Shown: one piece after another, positions 1 through 8,176 of the stretch
Numbering within the stretch: position 1 is the first letter of the stretch
Layout: every line of letters begins with the position of its first letter
Assembly: GCF_037935975.1 (NCBI RefSeq)
Contig: NZ_CP149817.1
Span: 5,270,001 to 5,334,000, forward strand
Source: Teredinibacter turnerae
GTDB lineage: Bacteria > Pseudomonadota > Gammaproteobacteria > Pseudomonadales > Cellvibrionaceae
Direction of reading: 5' to 3'
DNA: 64,000 nucleotides
Notes under the pieces: generated by a model
What the model was told of the DNA's origin: nothing
The model's input: only the letters and a program-made list of their open reading frames with translations
Databases searched by the model: none
Position numbers and translations under genes: made by a program

Positions 1-450
1 ACGCACCCGGGTATCGCCTTTGATGCTGGCAATCGCGTGTTTCGTAAGATTTTTAAGATGGCGTAATTCACTGTTCTGCAAGACGTTTTCGAGAAACGGC
101 AAATAGCGTGTGTTGCGAGTGCTACCAATACCGCGGGCAAGGGCATAGGTCGTATTGAACCACTGCGGCAGGGCATGCTCGTAGTGTTGATAGAGTACCG
201 CGGCGGCAAGATCGCTGATGCGCTGATCAATCTGCTCGGCACGCTCTATCAATTCACCTGCGAACTCCACCTCCGCAGGGTCATTGCTTAATAGTAGTTG
301 GCCAATAACGAGATTTTCGGCGTTTGGCGTATTTTGTGCCGTGGGAGCACGAGTGGCGGGCTTGTTGGCAGCGGCCACCTGGTAGATGAGTAAGAGTGCA
401 GAAAAGAAAAACAGGGTTTTAACCTGGCGGGCAATACCGGTACTCAGCAT
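1..450 (-). CDS. Secreted protein of unknown function, 3' end cut off by window edge
   Basis: An open frame on the minus strand begins with ATG at 448-450 and stays open for 150 codons to the window edge, so the C-terminus is missing. The first 30 or so residues (MLSTGIARQVKTLFFFSALL then LIYQVAAAN) form a typical Sec signal peptide with a likely cut after AAA. The rest is helical and charged, with a segment near residues 115-140 that could be a HEAT-like repeat pair. I do not recognise the family. It is divergent from the DMT permease gene at 693, and the roughly 240 bases between them should hold both promoters. The exported location is well supported; the function is unknown. Confidence 0.6.
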   Translation of the reverse strand, partial: MLSTGIARQVKTLFFFSALLLIYQVAAANKPATRAPTAQNTPNAENLVIGQLLLSNDPAEVEFAGELIERAEQIDQRISDLAAAVLYQHYEHALPQWFNTTYALARGIGSTRNTRYLPFLENVLQNSELRHLKNLTKHAIASIKGDTRVR

Positions 451-692
451 GAGTTTTTTATCACTTATTCGTTTAAAAGTGACACCTTAATAAAACCAAA
501 ATAAACCGGCAATGAATTAGCGACAGGCACTTGATCTGGCGTTGGTGTGGGCACCACTCAGGTGGACCTGGCGGCAGGGAAATGGGTCTTATCTGGAAAG
601 CGTCACATGTATCCCTTAAAATTGCAGTCTTAAGCCCTCTCCTATCTGTGTGACCGACTATTTCGACTTCCAATTTTCGCCACGATCGACCG

Positions 693-1559
693 TTGTATGC
701 GGCTGTATTCGTGCTGCTCGCGTGCCTTTGTTTCTCTGTAATGGCGGTGTGTGTTCGTAAAATCAGTACTCAGCTCCCCTTGGCAGAGCTGGGATTTTTC
801 CGTTCAATTATTCCAACCATTATCGTAGCGGCTATGATAATGCAATCGCGTGGCTCTTTCTTTCCGGCGCCGCGCAAACCGCTTTTAATTCGCGGTGTGT
901 TGGGAACAGGCGGCCTGTTGTGCTTTTTTCACGCAACCCAACATTTGCCTTTATCGGTGTCCGGGATATTGGTGTGGTGCACGCCGGTTGTTACCTATGT
1001 GGTCGCCCGCGTGTTCTTAAAAGAGCGCCTGGGTTTGGCGACGTTGTTGTGGCTGGGCATTGCTCTGTTCGGCCTGACCATTATATTTACGCCCGTGTGG
1101 TTGAGTGAATTCAGTGGTGATGCCGCTGTACACCGGTACAAGCTGGCCGATTTTGCGATTGGCTTGTTGGGCACCTTGTGCGCTGGCGCCGTATTTGTGG
1201 CCATTCGGTCGGCGGCGTCGAACCACAACAATAACAGTATCGTACTCTCGTTTTCGGTAACCGCTTCGCTCATTACGGGCATTTGGATGGGCTTTTCTTA
1301 TCAACAGCCGAGTGCCAGTCAATGGGGTATTTTGTTGTTGATGGGGATCGCTGGAACCCTGGCCCAACTGGCACTCACCGAAGCCTACCGCAACGCACCG
1401 GCAGCGCTGGTGAGCTCGATGAGCCTGATGCAAGCGCCGGTCACCATTATTTGGGGTGTGTTCCTCTTTGCTGAGCAGCTTTCCGGTTACCATTTATTGG
1501 GTATCCTAGTGATGGGCGCTGGGGTTATCTTCGCGAGTATTACCCATAGTCGCCGCTAG
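693..1559 (+). CDS. DMT-superfamily (EamA) inner-membrane transporter
   Basis: The 288-residue product has about ten hydrophobic segments arranged as two EamA-like halves, the usual size and layout of drug/metabolite exporters. The proposed start is TTG at 693, because the first membrane helix (YAAVFVLLACLCFSVMAV) begins there and the first ATG, at 741, would cut that helix. No strong Shine-Dalgarno sequence is visible, so the start is uncertain. The second half contains the usual late pattern (MSLMQAPVTIIWGVFLFAEQ) of family members that export amino acids, metabolites or drugs. The substrate cannot be read from the sequence. The gene stands alone, followed 45 bases later by the DUF3465 gene on the same strand. 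Confidence 0.85.
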   Translation: MYAAVFVLLACLCFSVMAVCVRKISTQLPLAELGFFRSIIPTIIVAAMIMQSRGSFFPAPRKPLLIRGVLGTGGLLCFFHATQHLPLSVSGILVWCTPVVTYVVARVFLKERLGLATLLWLGIALFGLTIIFTPVWLSEFSGDAAVHRYKLADFAIGLLGTLCAGAVFVAIRSAASNHNNNSIVLSFSVTASLITGIWMGFSYQQPSASQWGILLLMGIAGTLAQLALTEAYRNAPAALVSSMSLMQAPVTIIWGVFLFAEQLSGYHLLGILVMGAGVIFASITHSRR

Positions 1560-1604
1560 CAGCGACTACACTACCCCATACTTCATTTGTTTCGGAGTGA
1601 ACCC

Positions 1605-2027
1605 GTGACTGTCGCCGTAATCTGCCCTGCTTTGCGCATCGGCCGACGCCTGCTTTTGTTGGGGCTTCTCTTATGGTTGCCCGCTAACGCCAATGACTAT
1701 GAGTTGGGACGCCTTTATAAGTCCCAGGAGCATAAATCTGTTCAAGTGGGCGGTGAAGGTGTGGTGATCAAGATTCTTGAGGATGACAATGTCGGCAGCA
1801 GGCACCAACGATTTATTGTGCGGTTAAAAAGCGGACAGACGCTCCTGATTGCGCATAATATTGATCTGGCTCCAAGGGTCACCGGGTTGGCTGAAGGTGA
1901 TGAGGTGGAGTTTTACGGTGAATATGAATGGAATATCAAAGGCGGTGTTATTCATTGGACCCATCGGGACCCTCGGGGAGCGCATGTGGCTGGCTGGATT
2001 CGCCACGGGGGCATGACCTACCAGTAA
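1605..2027 (+). CDS. DUF3465 family secreted protein
   Basis: The product is an exported protein of about 140 residues with a signal peptide (a hydrophobic LLLLGLLLWLP stretch, cleavage near ANA). The mature part carries the DUF3465 signature: HQRFIVRLKSGQ, the HNIDLAPR block, GEYEWNIKGGV, then HWTHRDP and GWIRHGG. This OB-like fold family is widespread in gammaproteobacteria and has no established function. I chose GTG at 1605 because GGAG at 1594-1597 lies 7 bases upstream; an earlier in-frame TTG at 1587 lacks such a site. It converges with the oxidoreductase gene at 2090. A GC-rich hairpin at 2052-2071 in the gap could stop transcription from both sides. Confidence 0.85.
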   Translation: MTVAVICPALRIGRRLLLLGLLLWLPANANDYELGRLYKSQEHKSVQVGGEGVVIKILEDDNVGSRHQRFIVRLKSGQTLLIAHNIDLAPRVTGLAEGDEVEFYGEYEWNIKGGVIHWTHRDPRGAHVAGWIRHGGMTYQ

Positions 2028-2089
2028 CTAACCGGTTGTGTGTTTGATCGGCGCAGGCCGGGCGGCCTGCGTGCGAGTGAGAAGGTCTG

Positions 2090-3028
2090 TCAGTCGATTT
2101 CCACCACGACTTTTCCCCGCACCCGTCCGGATTCGCTGCGGGCATGGGCATCGGCGATGCTCTCAAGCTTGAACACGCTGTCGATGTTTACCTTAAGTTT
2201 GCCTTCGTCAAACAAAGTGGCAATTTTTGCAAGCTGCTCACTTTTGGGTTGCACAAACCAGAATGCCGCCTTAACGCGCTTGGTTTCGGCTATATCTTCG
2301 CTGGGTGTATCGACGATCGAAACCAGCATGCCGCCGGGTTTCAATACCGACCAGGAGTTTTGTAGCACCTCGCCGCCGAGGGTATCGAGTACCACATCGA
2401 TATCGCGCAGGTTGCTGAAATCGGTTTTTGTGTAATCGATGATCTCGTCCGCGCCCAGCGATTTTACATAATCCACGTTGGCTGACGAACAGGTGGTAAA
2501 CACGCGAGCCCCCGCGTTTTTGGCGAGTTGGATGGCCGCCGCGCCCACGCCGCCGGCACCGGCGTGAACCAGCACGCTCTGCCCTCCCTCGAGCTTTGCA
2601 ATATCAAACAGCGACTGCCACGCGGTGAGCGTTACCAGGGGGATGGCCGCTGCGGTCTGCCAGTCGGCGGTATTGGGTTTGGCCGCGATCTCACTGGCGT
2701 TCACCGTGATGTATTCGGCGTAGGTGCCGTCGCGGGTAATCTCTGGCCGGGCGTACACGGCGTCACCCGGTTGCCAGTCGGTGACATCGGATCCCACCGC
2801 GGCGATTTCACCGGCGAAATCCCAACCGAGGGTCAATGGCAGATGATGTTTCAGGGCGTCTTGGAGATCGCCCTCTCGAACCTTCCAGTCTATTGGGTTA
2901 ACCGACGCGGCTTTGATGCGTACCAGCACTTCATTGGCAGCGGGTACGGGTACGTCGATGCGTTCTAGAGTCAGTGTGTCCGCACCGCCATAGGCGTGAA
3001 TGCGCACGGCTTTCATGGGTTCTGCCAC
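2090..3028 (-). CDS. NADP-dependent zinc-free MDR oxidoreductase (quinone oxidoreductase-like)
   Basis: This is a medium-chain dehydrogenase/reductase of about 312 residues. An N-terminal GroES-like domain (ALKHHLPLTLGWDFAGEIAA) is followed by a Rossmann domain with the nucleotide-binding motif VHAGAGGVGAAAIQLAK. The structural and catalytic zinc cysteines of alcohol dehydrogenases are absent, as in quinone oxidoreductase-like members that reduce quinones or enones with NADPH. The start is GTG at 3026-3028, with GGAGG 7 bases upstream (3036-3040). A longer frame reaches 3064 but lacks a ribosome binding site. The gene is alone on its strand, converging with the DUF3465 gene. The physiological substrate is unknown. 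Confidence 0.88.
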   Translation of the reverse strand: MAEPMKAVRIHAYGGADTLTLERIDVPVPAANEVLVRIKAASVNPIDWKVREGDLQDALKHHLPLTLGWDFAGEIAAVGSDVTDWQPGDAVYARPEITRDGTYAEYITVNASEIAAKPNTADWQTAAAIPLVTLTAWQSLFDIAKLEGGQSVLVHAGAGGVGAAAIQLAKNAGARVFTTCSSANVDYVKSLGADEIIDYTKTDFSNLRDIDVVLDTLGGEVLQNSWSVLKPGGMLVSIVDTPSEDIAETKRVKAAFWFVQPKSEQLAKIATLFDEGKLKVNIDSVFKLESIADAHARSESGRVRGKVVVEID

Positions 3029-3154
3029 AGTATTTCCTCCTTTCCATCTTGGGTTACTTTTCATAGTAGTACGGCACTACCCGCGTGATTAGACCAGTTT
3101 TGGTCACAGTATTGTTTCCCCAACGGAAACCTATTGGCCACTGGAGGCGTGCGT

Positions 3155-3844
3155 TTAGGGGGTGACGACGGGCCGCTTGCTCGGCAGCGCCGTTCCTGCA
3201 CGGGAGAGGTATATTTTTAACTGATTGGCGGAACCACCGTCGTCTTGTATAAACGTTTGGCTCTGAGTGCCCTGGCGTGCCACCTGTGCCGTAAATGCCA
3301 GAATAAAGGCTTCAGTCGCCGATTTATCCAGGTTCACATCCAGCCGGCAAAGCGCGCTCTGACATTCCACATAAGAAAGTGCACTATTCACCCCAGGCAG
3401 GTCGCTCAGGGTTTCACTGAGGGTATTCGACATACGGTCGGACCATGCCCGGTCGACATCCTCACTGTAAAACTGTTCCTCAAAAAATTGTTGCTGGCGG
3501 GCGCGGCGTTCCTGCGCGCGATAGTCCGGGGCGCTCAGTTCCGGATGAACCGGTTCGCTCGGCGACAGGTCGGGAAGCTCGACCGGCCCGTGTTCTGAGC
3601 GGTCGTGCGCGCTATCGTTCAGCCGTGCGATGGTACGTTCCAGTTGGTGAATTTTTTCCTGCAAGGTGGTGACTGCGTCGAGCGAGGCGCGATCATCGCT
3701 GCTGAGGGCGGGACGCTCTGCGCGCCCAGTGACCGTGTCTGCCGGCAAGGGCGCAGGCGATACGGTGCGATACTGCACAAACAGCGACCACGCACTCAGC
3801 ACAAAAGCTCCTACACTCAGAGCCAATACGAATCGAGGTTGCAT
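3155..3844 (-). CDS. Membrane-anchored periplasmic protein of unknown function
   Basis: The 229-residue product starts at ATG 3842-3844, preceded by AAGGAGA at good spacing; the longer open frame upstream lacks a start site. Residues 6-25 form one uncleaved membrane anchor (FVLALSVGAFVLSAWSLFVQ). A predicted coiled coil follows at about 55-80 (LQEKIHQLERTIARL). The C-terminal half contains a pair of cysteines in YVECQSALCRLDV, a motif I associate with small hypothetical envelope proteins of gammaproteobacteria. The likely topology is inner-membrane anchor with a periplasmic domain and perhaps one disulfide. I do not recognise a named family. It may be cotranscribed after the small secreted-protein gene at 3942-4400, about 100 bases upstream. 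Confidence 0.75.
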   Translation of the reverse strand: MQPRFVLALSVGAFVLSAWSLFVQYRTVSPAPLPADTVTGRAERPALSSDDRASLDAVTTLQEKIHQLERTIARLNDSAHDRSEHGPVELPDLSPSEPVHPELSAPDYRAQERRARQQQFFEEQFYSEDVDRAWSDRMSNTLSETLSDLPGVNSALSYVECQSALCRLDVNLDKSATEAFILAFTAQVARQGTQSQTFIQDDGGSANQLKIYLSRAGTALPSKRPVVTP

Positions 3845-3941
3845 GGCGGTCTCCTTTGGTCTGTGGTTACGGTGGTATTGATGGATGAAAGCGCCGGCAA
3901 CCGCGATTGCGTTTGCCCATAGGTTGCCGACGCAGGCGTAA

Positions 3942-4400
3942 TTAACTGCTAGCCTCGCGCACGGCGATTTTCTCCAGGCGACCGCCGGCGGGCAGCGAGC
4001 AATACATGCCGTAGGTGGTCCAGGTATCTTCACTGGTGATGTTGGGAATTGAAAACCAGCCTTCTGCGCCACTGGCAGACTGAAAACCGAGCGATGTGTC
4101 ATTTACATCCCAGCCGACGATGGAACAGCTCATTGTGCCGGTACCGGTCCAACGTACCCAGACATAGGTGGTACCCCCGGTATTCGCCACTTCGTCCATG
4201 GTGATGGGGCAGTACACGTACCGGGCCACGCTCGCGGTGTTACGAATTCCGTTGGACTGGTGATTAAAATCGCCCTCCTGACCTGCGTAATAATTATCGC
4301 AGGAGCCTCCGTTAATATTCTGGCGATCATCGACCGCCATTGCCGAACCGGCCAGCAACATCGTCGCGACCCCTGCTGCTGATAGCCATTGCTTATTCAT
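3942..4400 (-). CDS. Small secreted beta-rich protein of unknown function
   Basis: This is a 152-residue exported protein. ATG at 4398-4400 follows AAGGAGT, and the signal peptide is clear (VATMLLAGSAMA, cut before VDD). The mature part is rich in Gly, Ser, Thr and aromatics, with four Cys (in GSCDNYY, YVYCPI, TMSCSIV and MYCSLPAGG), which suggests two disulfides and a beta-sandwich. The GDFNHQSNGIRNT opening and the YCPI block resemble small secreted proteins seen in marine gammaproteobacteria that have no assigned role. It could bind a ligand or a surface, but nothing here shows which. It is upstream of, and on the same strand as, the membrane-anchored protein at 3155-3844. Confidence 0.75.
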   Translation of the reverse strand: MNKQWLSAAGVATMLLAGSAMAVDDRQNINGGSCDNYYAGQEGDFNHQSNGIRNTASVARYVYCPITMDEVANTGGTTYVWVRWTGTGTMSCSIVGWDVNDTSLGFQSASGAEGWFSIPNITSEDTWTTYGMYCSLPAGGRLEKIAVREASS

Positions 4401-4749
4401 AGCGCTACTCCTTGTTGAAAATCCCGCTGGCGAAATGCCATCGAGCGGGGCTATTGGAGCACTCTGGCCGGTTTCCGCCAGTGAACGATGTGGGTCGGAA
4501 TCGGCAACTGAGCGATTGAAAAATCGGGCGATCGGCGGTTGAATAGATGACCGCTACGTCATAAACAATTCGATTAGGCTAATGCACTGCAGCGCGAATT
4601 TCGGTTATGTACGCGTGGTTATATCAACACTAAAAAAACAGCGTTCATGGACTGTTGATGGCAGTTTATTATGCGCAGAAAATCTAGCTCCGGCAGACGC
4701 TGGCCAGCGGACGTTTTTCTAATAAAAACCCTGATAACAGGCCCGGTTA

Positions 4750-5365
4750 ATGCCCAACAATCGTTTTGATCGTTTTGATCGTTTTGATCGTTTTGATCGT
4801 TTTGATCGTCTGACCGGACTGGCGCTGTTCGCGCAGATCGTGCAGCTTGTCCCGCGCGGCTCAGCAGCTGGGGTTGGGGCGTTCTGCCGTCAGCAAGCAG
4901 CTGGCGGCACTGGAGTCCAGCCTCGGTGCCCGCCTGCTCCAGTGGCCTCGGCAAGGCACAGCTTTTACCGCTGTTGCCGCTTTTTTATCGTCAGTTTCCG
5001 GAAGTGGATATTCAGTTGTTGCTGGAAGATCGTTTTGCCAGCTTGATCGACGAACAGGTCGACGTCGCGATTCGCGTTGGCCACCTGCCCGATTCTTCCT
5101 ATGTCGCGCGCCGGCTAGGCGACATGCAATGGCTGCTGTGCGCCAGCCCCGTCTATCTGCAACGCCGTGGGACGCCGCAAGCGCCACACGACCTGCGGCA
5201 CCACAACTGCCTTTTACTACCAGAACACGACCCATGCTATGGGTACCTGGCCGTTTCGCCGAGGTGACAAGGAGTACCGGGTCAAGGTCAATGGCTCACT
5301 CGTCGCCAACGATGCATCCGCGCTGGTCAGTGCGGCTGAAGAAGGGATGGGCATTTGCGCGCGAG
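4750..5365 (+). pseudogene. Decayed LysR-family transcriptional regulator
   Basis: Pieces of one LysR regulator lie in three successive reading frames. The frame from 4750 gives RLTGLALFAQIVQ, the usual N-terminus. The frame from 4847 gives the helix-turn-helix (MSRAAQQLGLGRSAVSKQLA, then ALESSLGARLL). The frame from about 4948 gives the effector domain (LLPLLPLFYRQFPEVDIQLL and later VDVAIRVGHLPDSSYVARRL). The frame after about 5230 resumes with YRVKVNGSLVANDASALVSA and AEEGMGI, and then homology stops. About 45 codons normally found between the HTH and the effector domain are missing. The gene therefore has at least three frame breaks, an internal deletion and a lost C-terminus. The effector type resembles LysR regulators that sit beside small redox genes. 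It cannot make a working protein. Confidence 0.85.
4762..4806 (+). repeat. 9-bp tandem repeat (cgttttgat) x5 in the 5' end of the LysR remnant
   Basis: Five perfect head-to-tail copies of CGTTTTGAT run from 4762 to 4806, followed by a partial CGT. In the gene's original frame each unit encodes Arg-Phe-Asp, so the repeat adds RFD units just ahead of the normal DRLTGLALF start of a LysR protein. The unit length keeps the frame, so changes in copy number would not shift translation. Perfect identity between copies suggests recent expansion by slippage. Confidence 0.95.
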
Positions 5366-5796
5366 CGGCGGTGAAACGGTTGACTTTGTTTTGTAAACGC
5401 GGGATCTTTGCTGGCAGCTTGTATACATTATGTGGTCTTGCGCGCGGGATTTCGCGTGTAGGCGCGTGTTGCGGGCGGCGTAATTGCGGCGGGTGGTGAA
5501 TGTTGAGCTGCCGTCGATTACGAGGTGTGTTGTCAGCGCTCAGATTGCCCGACGGGCCAATCGCATTTCTGGGCTGATCGACGGTGGGCCGGGATAAAAA
5601 CAATAAACACGGCAGCCGTTAGCGTTAGGTACTGATCACCGGTCAGTGCTCACCCCAAATAAAAAATGAAGTCCATCCAACGGGAAGGTGGTGATTGCGC
5701 CTTTCGGTGTGGTTCCTGTTGTATCTCCTAAACCCGCGAGAAATTGTGTGTTGTTTCTCGAATGCCTATAGAACGCCGGAAATAGAGGACATATCC

Positions 5797-7680
5797 ATGA
5801 AATTTAGCATGTGGTTCCAATCCGCCCGGGCGCGTTTGCTCTCGATCGCGGTGTTATCGTTGTTTGTACCCAGCGCGTTTGCCCAACAGTGCAACTGGTG
5901 GGGCACGCTTTATCCACTATGTGAATCGACCCAGACCGGTTGGGGATGGGAGGATAACCAGAGTTGTATTTCTGAAAGTACCTGTACGACTCAGCCACCG
6001 CCCTATGGCGTAGTGGACGATACCGCGAGTTCGTCGTCGAGCAGCAGCTCCAGTTCGTCGAGCAGCAGTTCATCCAGTTCGGGGGGCAGCTCATCGTCCA
6101 GCTCCTCATCCAACAGCTCCACGGGCGGCGGAAACTGCCAGGCGATGTGCCAGTGGTATCAGGATGATCCGCGTCCACTGTGTGAAAATCAGAACAGCGG
6201 CTGGGGTTGGGAGAACCAGCAGAGTTGCGTGGGGATCGATACCTGTAACAGCCAGACGGGCGATGGCGGGGTGATTACCGTCTGCACCGGTTCCTCCACC
6301 TCAAGCAGCAGTTCCAGTTCGTCCAGCTCGAGCAGTTCATCGAGTTCTTCGTCCGGCGGTAGCTGCCCTCCGACTGCGATTACGCCTTACCTGCAAGTGA
6401 ACGGTGCGGCCTGGCAGGAGACCGGCAGTGTAGCCATTTTTGCCGGGGATTCCGTGAGGTTTGGCCCGCACCCCAACCAGGATGCCACCTGGCGCTGGCA
6501 GGGCTGCGGTACTGGCGGTACTAGTCGCGAGCAAACGGTTTCGCCTAGTCAGAATTGCAGTGCCACCAGTACGTTCACCAACAGCTGTGGCACCGAGAGC
6601 ACCTACGTATTTAACGTGGCGGTGTCTGCTTCCAGTTCGAGTTCCAGTTCCAGCAGTTCCAGTTCTTCAGGTGGCACCTGCGGTGGCGGCACGCCGGATG
6701 CGACCGTGACCGGTGGCCCGGGTAACTATCAGGTGAACGGTAGCGCGGTAGGCAGTAATTATTTCAACGCCATTATTTCCGCGCTGAACAGTGTCGGTTA
6801 CGGCGGCCGGGTGGCGGTGATGGCCGACGGCAGTATCGGCAACAATTATATCGACCTGCCCAGCGGGATTACCTTTGAAGTGTGCGGCACGCTCGATGTG
6901 GGCAATGTGGCCAGTCGCGGCGCGGTACAGGCCATAAGTAAAAGCAATGTGTCAATTCCGTTTATGAAAATGACTGGCAGCCCGTATTTCGGAATGCGCT
7001 TTGCCGATATGAACGGTCTGCATCTCGGCCAGATTGACCTGCGTCTGAGCGGCGGCCTGGGGATTCGCTTCGAGCGGGATTTGCCCGGCAGCACGGACGT
7101 GTCGATGGATTATGTCTATGTGTCCGGCACAGGCAACCACGGGGTGGAAACCTGGAATGTAGACGGTCTGGACATCGGCACCGTGGTCGCCCGCGATGTG
7201 GGTTATGCGGGACTGCTGCTGAACAATACCCGCAATGCGACCATTGGTTTAGTGGATGGCGATAACGTGGCGACCGGTACCGGCTACGCCACCCTGCGGT
7301 TTGCCAACGAAAACGGCCGTATTAATGGGGCCTATCCCACCAATATTTATGTGGACCGGGTGATTTCCCGTGGCGGTGGTCGCGGGCTGTTTTGTGTGTC
7401 CAACTCCGGTGGTGCGGAAATCAATAGCATCGATTTTGCCAACAACGGCAATAACTCGATTTTGATTGAAAACTGCCACAACGTGCGCATTAACGGTGGA
7501 GAAATCAACGGCGGAGGCGAATTGCGTTTGTCCGCGCGCGATAGCTTCCCCAATAACAGCGATATCACTATCAGCAATGTTACGGTCAGTGGCACCAGCG
7601 TTCGCGAAAGCCCCTGCGGTATCAATATTGACTGGATTAACGTGAATGTGTTCGGTGGCAATTACAACGTGTGTAACTGA
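5797..7680 (+). CDS. Secreted two-CBM10, poly-serine, right-handed beta-helix protein
   Basis: The exported protein has 627 residues. ATG at 5797 has GAGGA upstream; the signal peptide ends at AFA29. Residues about 30-75 form a CBM10 ([23 protein letters not shown]). A Ser linker follows, then a second CBM10 at about 115-165 ([14 protein letters not shown]). After another Ser linker comes a Cys-containing Ig-like domain (about 192-275) and a third Ser linker. The C-terminal 330 residues form a parallel beta-helix with repeated rungs such as VSIPFMKM and [16 protein letters not shown]10 binds crystalline cellulose and poly-Ser linkers are typical of Cellvibrionaceae plant-wall enzymes. The beta-helix could be a lyase, a hydrolase or only a binding domain; I see no diagnostic catalytic motif. 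It resembles no enzyme class I can name with certainty. Confidence 0.85.
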   Translation: MKFSMWFQSARARLLSIAVLSLFVPSAFAQQCNWWGTLYPLCESTQTGWGWEDNQSCISESTCTTQPPPYGVVDDTASSSSSSSSSSSSSSSSSSGGSSSSSSSSNSSTGGGNCQAMCQWYQDDPRPLCENQNSGWGWENQQSCVGIDTCNSQTGDGGVITVCTGSSTSSSSSSSSSSSSSSSSSSGGSCPPTAITPYLQVNGAAWQETGSVAIFAGDSVRFGPHPNQDATWRWQGCGTGGTSREQTVSPSQNCSATSTFTNSCGTESTYVFNVAVSASSSSSSSSSSSSSGGTCGGGTPDATVTGGPGNYQVNGSAVGSNYFNAIISALNSVGYGGRVAVMADGSIGNNYIDLPSGITFEVCGTLDVGNVASRGAVQAISKSNVSIPFMKMTGSPYFGMRFADMNGLHLGQIDLRLSGGLGIRFERDLPGSTDVSMDYVYVSGTGNHGVETWNVDGLDIGTVVARDVGYAGLLLNNTRNATIGLVDGDNVATGTGYATLRFANENGRINGAYPTNIYVDRVISRGGGRGLFCVSNSGGAEINSIDFANNGNNSILIENCHNVRINGGEINGGGELRLSARDSFPNNSDITISNVTVSGTSVRESPCGINIDWINVNVFGGNYNVCN

Positions 7681-7781
7681 CATCGGGTGTTCGCTTTGAG
7701 GTACGACGTGAGCGATATCTGACATGCCGCCAGCACAACGCTGGCGGCTACCACGAGGATAGAAGCGGGCGAAGTACGCAG

Positions 7782-8128
7782 ATGTGGAACCTGCGTGGTG
7801 CGCTCTGGTACGCGACGTGTATCGGCTTGATGGTGTTTTCCCCTTTCGCGTTGGCTCAACAGTGTCACTGGTGGGGTACGCTCTACCCCTTGTGTCGGTC
7901 GACCCAGACCGGCTGGGGTTGGGAGGATAACCAGAGTTGTATTTCTGAGCGTACCTGTGCGACTCAGCTACCGCCCTACGGCTACGCATCCTACGTCGGC
8001 GTTTGGCGGATATTCTGCGTGAACTGCTCGGCGAGCAAGGTCTCGCCACCTTCTTCTGGGAGCTGACCGAAAGCGGTTTCGGGGGCGACCCGATTTTCAA
8101 CGCCAGCGCCGCCTTTAACCCCGCCTGA
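7782..8128 (+). pseudogene. Truncated CBM10 gene: signal peptide and CBM10 joined out of frame to an unrelated 3' end
   Basis: The open frame 7782-8066 encodes a signal peptide (cut near ALA, then QQC) and one complete CBM10 closely matching the first CBM10 of the gene just upstream, down to long stretches of identical DNA around 7905-7950. After LPPYGY the sequence turns into a 27-residue tail of no recognisable type. In a second frame, open from about 7982 to the TGA at 8126-8128, the DNA reads as a plausible protein C-terminus ([20 protein letters not shown], then GFGGDPIFN). The simplest reading is a deletion that joined a CBM10 gene to the 3' end of another gene, with loss of frame. A short secreted CBM10 protein could still be made from 7782-8066. 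Confidence 0.65.
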
Positions 8129-8176
8129 ACCTCAATCCCGCTACACTGCGCGCTTTTTTCAACGGGGACTTTCACC

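Noticed and set aside
473-673. Minus-strand frame of 66 codons between the first two genes
   Set aside because: No ribosome site, no family, and it occupies the divergent promoter region.
4619-4954. Minus-strand frame with DQN repeats across the 9-bp repeat
   Set aside because: The repeat is explained by the LysR remnant on the plus strand; the reverse frame has no start signal and no domain.
6033-6670. Serine-codon tracts as possible simple-sequence repeats or CRISPR-like arrays
   Set aside because: They are in frame, use mixed Ser codons and encode the known poly-Ser linkers of this bacterial group.
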